Part shown: positions 62,339 to 64,000 of the stretch, in pieces
Position numbering within the stretch: the stretch's first letter is position 1
How the letters are laid out: every line of letters starts with the position of its first letter
From: Clostridiales bacterium UBA6114
GTDB taxonomy: Bacteria; Bacillota; Clostridia; Oscillospirales; Butyricicoccaceae
DNA: 64,000 nucleotides
Assembly (NCBI GenBank): GCA_002423435.1
Contig: DIWE01000008.1
Coordinates: 62,001 to 126,000 of the forward strand
Reading direction: 5' to 3'
Position numbers and translations under genes: made by a program
The notes under the pieces: generated by a model
Seen by the model: the letters and a program-made list of their open reading frames with translations, nothing else
Databases searched by the model: none
What the model was told of the DNA's origin: nothing

Positions 62339-62902
62339 TCAGGCGGCCACGGTGAGTGTAAGTACGCTGCGCCCGTTTTCATACAGCGCCCGATAGATCT
62401 TTCTGCATTTTTTATACCGTGCAAACAGCCGCTCGGCATTGCGCTCTTCGCCATAGACCTTCCAGAGTCCGCATAAATTGAAATTTCTTCCCTGATTTTC
62501 AATAAAGCCCTGTACGTCGCCAAGGGGATAGCCCAGGAATATCCCGATCTCATGCGGGAAGCCGGGCTCGCTGCAAAGACGGTGCCGCAGCCGGTGAACG
62601 TACGCATCCGGATCATGACATCCGTCGTAGCCGCGGCTTTTCAAAAAGAGTTTGATATCCTCGGCCGAAAGCAGCGTTTCGAGCATGGACGGACGAAATA
62701 CATAGATCAGGCCGCGGTCAGGGCATTCCCTGACCGCGCAGACCCGGACGCCTTTATCAAAAAGCCTGTCGCTCCAAAAGCGGACAATCTCGCCCATATT
62801 CCCGTCTTTTTCCGCAGGATAGCGAAAAAGGCTTCCGACCTTTATGCCCGCCAAAGTCGGCGCGCATTGCTCGATCAGATATCTTTCAAATTCAGTTTCC
62901 AC
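62339..62902 (-). CDS. DUF3793-family protein
   Basis: A 187-residue protein of the DUF3793 type, recognised by HEIGIFLGYPLGDVQGFIENQG near residue 117 and several conserved cysteines in CAVRECPDRGLIYVFR. The function is unknown; in Clostridia such genes travel with feoA/feoB and flavodoxin. It overlaps the DUF2325 gene by 11 bases. Co-regulation by the iron repressor suggests a role in iron handling (inference). Confidence 0.85.
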   Translation of the reverse strand: METEFERYLIEQCAPTLAGIKVGSLFRYPAEKDGNMGEIVRFWSDRLFDKGVRVCAVRECPDRGLIYVFRPSMLETLLSAEDIKLFLKSRGYDGCHDPDAYVHRLRHRLCSEPGFPHEIGIFLGYPLGDVQGFIENQGRNFNLCGLWKVYGEERNAERLFARYKKCRKIYRALYENGRSVLTLTVAA

Positions 62903-63194
62903 GGCTTAACTCCATACAATGGTTTTTCAGGATCGTCCTGAGAGCGCACAGGCTGCTGCTGTGACAGCGCTCCACGCGGGCGTTGCACTTTTTCGCCTCG
63001 CACAGTGCGGATATCACCATTTTGTGCGATACGGTGTTTGTAAAAAGTATGTACAGGTCGGCGGCGCCCAGCTTTTTCTTCATCTCGCCGCTCGGTTTTG
63101 TGAACACCTTGGCCCGCGTGCATCCGTGCTCCAGGCAGGCCTCTGTATAAAGCCTCTCCATTCGTTCGTTGCCGCCGATAATGACTACGCTCAT
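62892..63194 (-). CDS. DUF2325-family protein
   Basis: A 100-residue protein starting MSVVIIGGNERMERLYTEACLEHG, a Rossmann-like opening of DUF2325 proteins, with an ALCEAKKCNARVERCHSSS C-terminal segment rich in cysteine and histidine. Function unknown; it is the first gene of the flavodoxin unit. Its promoter and two operators lie upstream. The spare Cys/His residues could bind a metal (inference). Confidence 0.85.
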   Translation of the reverse strand: MSVVIIGGNERMERLYTEACLEHGCTRAKVFTKPSGEMKKKLGAADLYILFTNTVSHKMVISALCEAKKCNARVERCHSSSLCALRTILKNHCMELSRGN

Positions 63195-63218
63195 TTAAGT
63201 CCTCCTTTGTTCAGTCGG

Positions 63219-63247
63219 ATAATAACTAAGTTAGATCTGTCTAACAA
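63219..63247 (-). promoter_or_regulatory. Promoter of the DUF2325-DUF3793-flavodoxin operon
   Basis: On the minus strand: TTGTTA -35 (63242-63247), a 17-base spacer and TATTAT -10 (63219-63224). The operator at 63230-63245 fills the spacer. Confidence 0.65.
63230..63245. promoter_or_regulatory. DtxR/MntR-type operator 1
   Basis: GTTAGA-TCTG-TCTAAC, a perfect 6-4-6 palindrome within the promoter at 63219-63247. It matches the core of DtxR-type boxes (TTAG...CTAA). Confidence 0.8.
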
Positions 63248-63260
63248 AAGGCCAGCATTA

Positions 63261-63276
63261 GTTAGAGTCATCTAAC
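63261..63276. promoter_or_regulatory. DtxR/MntR-type operator 2
   Basis: GTTAGA-GTCA-TCTAAC, the same 6-4-6 pattern exactly 31 bases (about three helical turns) upstream of operator 1, as expected for cooperative binding. Confidence 0.75.
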
Positions 63277-63372
63277 CAACGAGATAATATCATAATCAAT
63301 TTGCCTTGTCAAGGCAAAACCGCCGCGGTCGTTATCCTTAAGTGCCGGAGGCCCATTCACGCAAACAAAACA

Positions 63373-63750
63373 TCAATTAATCTTGCCATTTTTTCTGGCA
63401 TGCTTACGGATCGCCTCAAAGCTTTTTTCGCTCAGGTCATGCTCGATCTTGCAGGCGTCGGTGCGGGCGGTCTCCTCGTCAACGCCAAGGGCAATCAGGA
63501 ATTCCGTCAACAGCTTATGGCGCTCATACATGCGCGAGGCGATTTCCATGCCTGACTCTGTGAGCGAAATCAGGTTTTCCGCGTTCATGGTGATGTATCC
63601 GTTTTCCTTTAAGCGCTTTGTGGCATAGGACACGCTGGGCTTTTTGACGCCCAGTTCCTCGGCGATGTCGATGGAGCGGATATAACCGTACTTTTCCTGA
63701 AGCATCAGCATCATTTCAAGATAATCCTCGGCAGATTTCCGGATTTCCAT
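63373..63750 (-). CDS. Metal-dependent DtxR/MntR-family repressor
   Basis: A 125-residue short member of the DtxR/MntR family. The N-terminal helix-turn-helix is SAEDYLEMMLMLQEKYGYIRSIDIAEELGVKKPSVSYATKRLKENGYI. The dimerisation/metal domain has ERHKLLTEFLIALGVDEETARTDACKIEHDLSEKSFEAI, with the His and Glu ligands of the metal sites (ERHK and IEHDL). It lacks the SH3-like third domain, as MntR-type proteins do. It lies between the two sets of GTTAG-N6-CTAAC sites and is the likely reader. Iron rather than manganese is inferred from feoA. Confidence 0.92.
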   Translation of the reverse strand: MEIRKSAEDYLEMMLMLQEKYGYIRSIDIAEELGVKKPSVSYATKRLKENGYITMNAENLISLTESGMEIASRMYERHKLLTEFLIALGVDEETARTDACKIEHDLSEKSFEAIRKHARKNGKIN

Positions 63751-63852
63751 GTCCTTTAGCCCCCTTTAAGCTTGGTTTTGTAAAGTCGAAGGTCCCCTGC
63801 CTTTACACGTTAGCACAACCGGGTCAAAAACGCAAGTTTTTTAAGGAAAGCA

Positions 63853-63881
63853 TTGACAAGCAAAGTTAGAGGTGTTAAACT
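63853..63881 (+). promoter_or_regulatory. Promoter of feoA with an embedded operator
   Basis: TTGACA -35 (63853-63858), a 17-base spacer and TAAACT -10 (63876-63881). A GTTAGA-N4-TTAAAC site (63865-63880) covers the spacer and -10, so repressor binding would block RNA polymerase. Confidence 0.65.
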
Positions 63882-63888
63882 GTACTTG

Positions 63889-63904
63889 GTTAGTTCATGC
63901 TAAC
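63889..63904. promoter_or_regulatory. DtxR/MntR-type operator, feoA leader
   Basis: GTTAGT-TCAT-GCTAAC, matching the pattern GTTAG-N6-CTAAC of the sites upstream of the DUF2325 gene. Confidence 0.7.
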
Positions 63905-63922
63905 TATATTCAATATCAGCTT

Positions 63923-63938
63923 GTTAGAAAATCCTAAC
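63923..63938. promoter_or_regulatory. DtxR/MntR-type operator, feoA leader (second)
   Basis: GTTAGA-AAAT-CCTAAC, same consensus, about two to three helical turns after the previous site and just before the ribosome site AAGGAGG of feoA. Confidence 0.7.
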
Positions 63939-63967
63939 TCTTTCGACATGCGCAAGGAGGAAGTATG

Positions 63968-64000
63968 ATGCCTCTCACTATGGCAAAACCGGGCGAAATG
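63968..64000 (+). CDS. feoA: FeoA-like protein, start only (3' end missing)
   Basis: Only 11 codons remain, reading MPLTMAKPGEM from ATG 63968 (ATG 63965 is an alternative), behind AAGGAGG. The opening MPLTxAKPGE is typical of FeoA, the small SH3-like partner of the ferrous-iron transporter FeoB. The three operators upstream and the iron repressor gene nearby support this. The rest lies outside the window. Confidence 0.7.
   Translation, partial: MPLTMAKPGEM

Noticed and set aside
1..64000. tRNA, rRNA or CRISPR array
   Set aside because: No cloverleaf-like arms with CCA ends, no rRNA sequence and no regularly spaced direct repeats were noticed on reading; a dedicated scan was not possible.

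Overview
The window looks like chromosome of an anaerobic member of the Clostridia, possibly an Oscillospirales-type lineage (inference). Support comes from the gene order glmU-prs-pth-mfd-foldase, the dnaD/helicase-loader pair, strong GGAGG ribosome sites with several TTG starts, fairly high GC with AT-rich promoters, and an iron cluster with DUF2325, DUF3793 and flavodoxin. No rRNA, tRNA, CRISPR array, phage gene or transposase gene was seen.

Layout. 1-6.7 kb: a tripartite tricarboxylate transporter (tctC, partial, then tctB and tctA), an unrecognised gene, and citrate lyase citDEF, closed by a strong terminator. This reads as uptake and cleavage of citrate or a relative. 6.8-18.3 kb: housekeeping genes. 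Helicase loader and dnaD run leftward; glmU with an eroded nucleotidyltransferase half, prs, pth, mfd, a foldase lipoprotein and a phosphohexomutase run rightward. 18.4-32.2 kb: a PucR-type regulator faces an SLC13-type carrier. Then follows a catabolic run: a ketosynthase/HMG-CoA-synthase-like protein fused to a DUF35 module, a thiolase, a CaiB/BaiF CoA-transferase, a small orphan, an alpha/beta hydrolase, a muconate-cycloisomerase-like enolase, a small membrane partner with an SSS symporter, and an NhaC-type antiporter. Together they resemble a lower beta-ketoadipate-like pathway.

32.3-34.9 kb: a phytoene-desaturase-like oxidoreductase, an FMN-binding protein and a TetR repressor, with two identical TetR-type operators. 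35-49 kb, all leftward: a sugar or sugar-acid catabolic region. It holds two FCD-type GntR regulators, an SDR, an FGGY kinase, three D-2-hydroxyacid dehydrogenases, a split transketolase, an HpcH/HpaI aldolase, a TRAP transporter and an IolB-like isomerase. A 275-bp MITE-like element lies inside it.

49.6-51.7 kb: a lipoprotein with calcium-loop motifs, a cluster of small palindromes and a VOC protein. 51.7-61.8 kb: a consensus promoter leads into a stand-alone LanC-like gene, a polar amino-acid ABC importer, an Asp/Glu-racemase-family enzyme, a five-gene opine/hydroxyproline-dehydrogenase-like flavo-iron-sulfur set, and an EamA exporter. This is the best candidate for an undescribed system: import and oxidation of an unusual (perhaps thioether, opine or D-) amino acid.

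61.9-64 kb: an iron-responsive locus. Flavodoxin, DUF3793 and DUF2325 genes, a DtxR/MntR-type repressor and the start of feoA share five GTTAG-N6-CTAAC-type sites placed on the two promoters. All assignments come from reading motifs and context; no database search was run.
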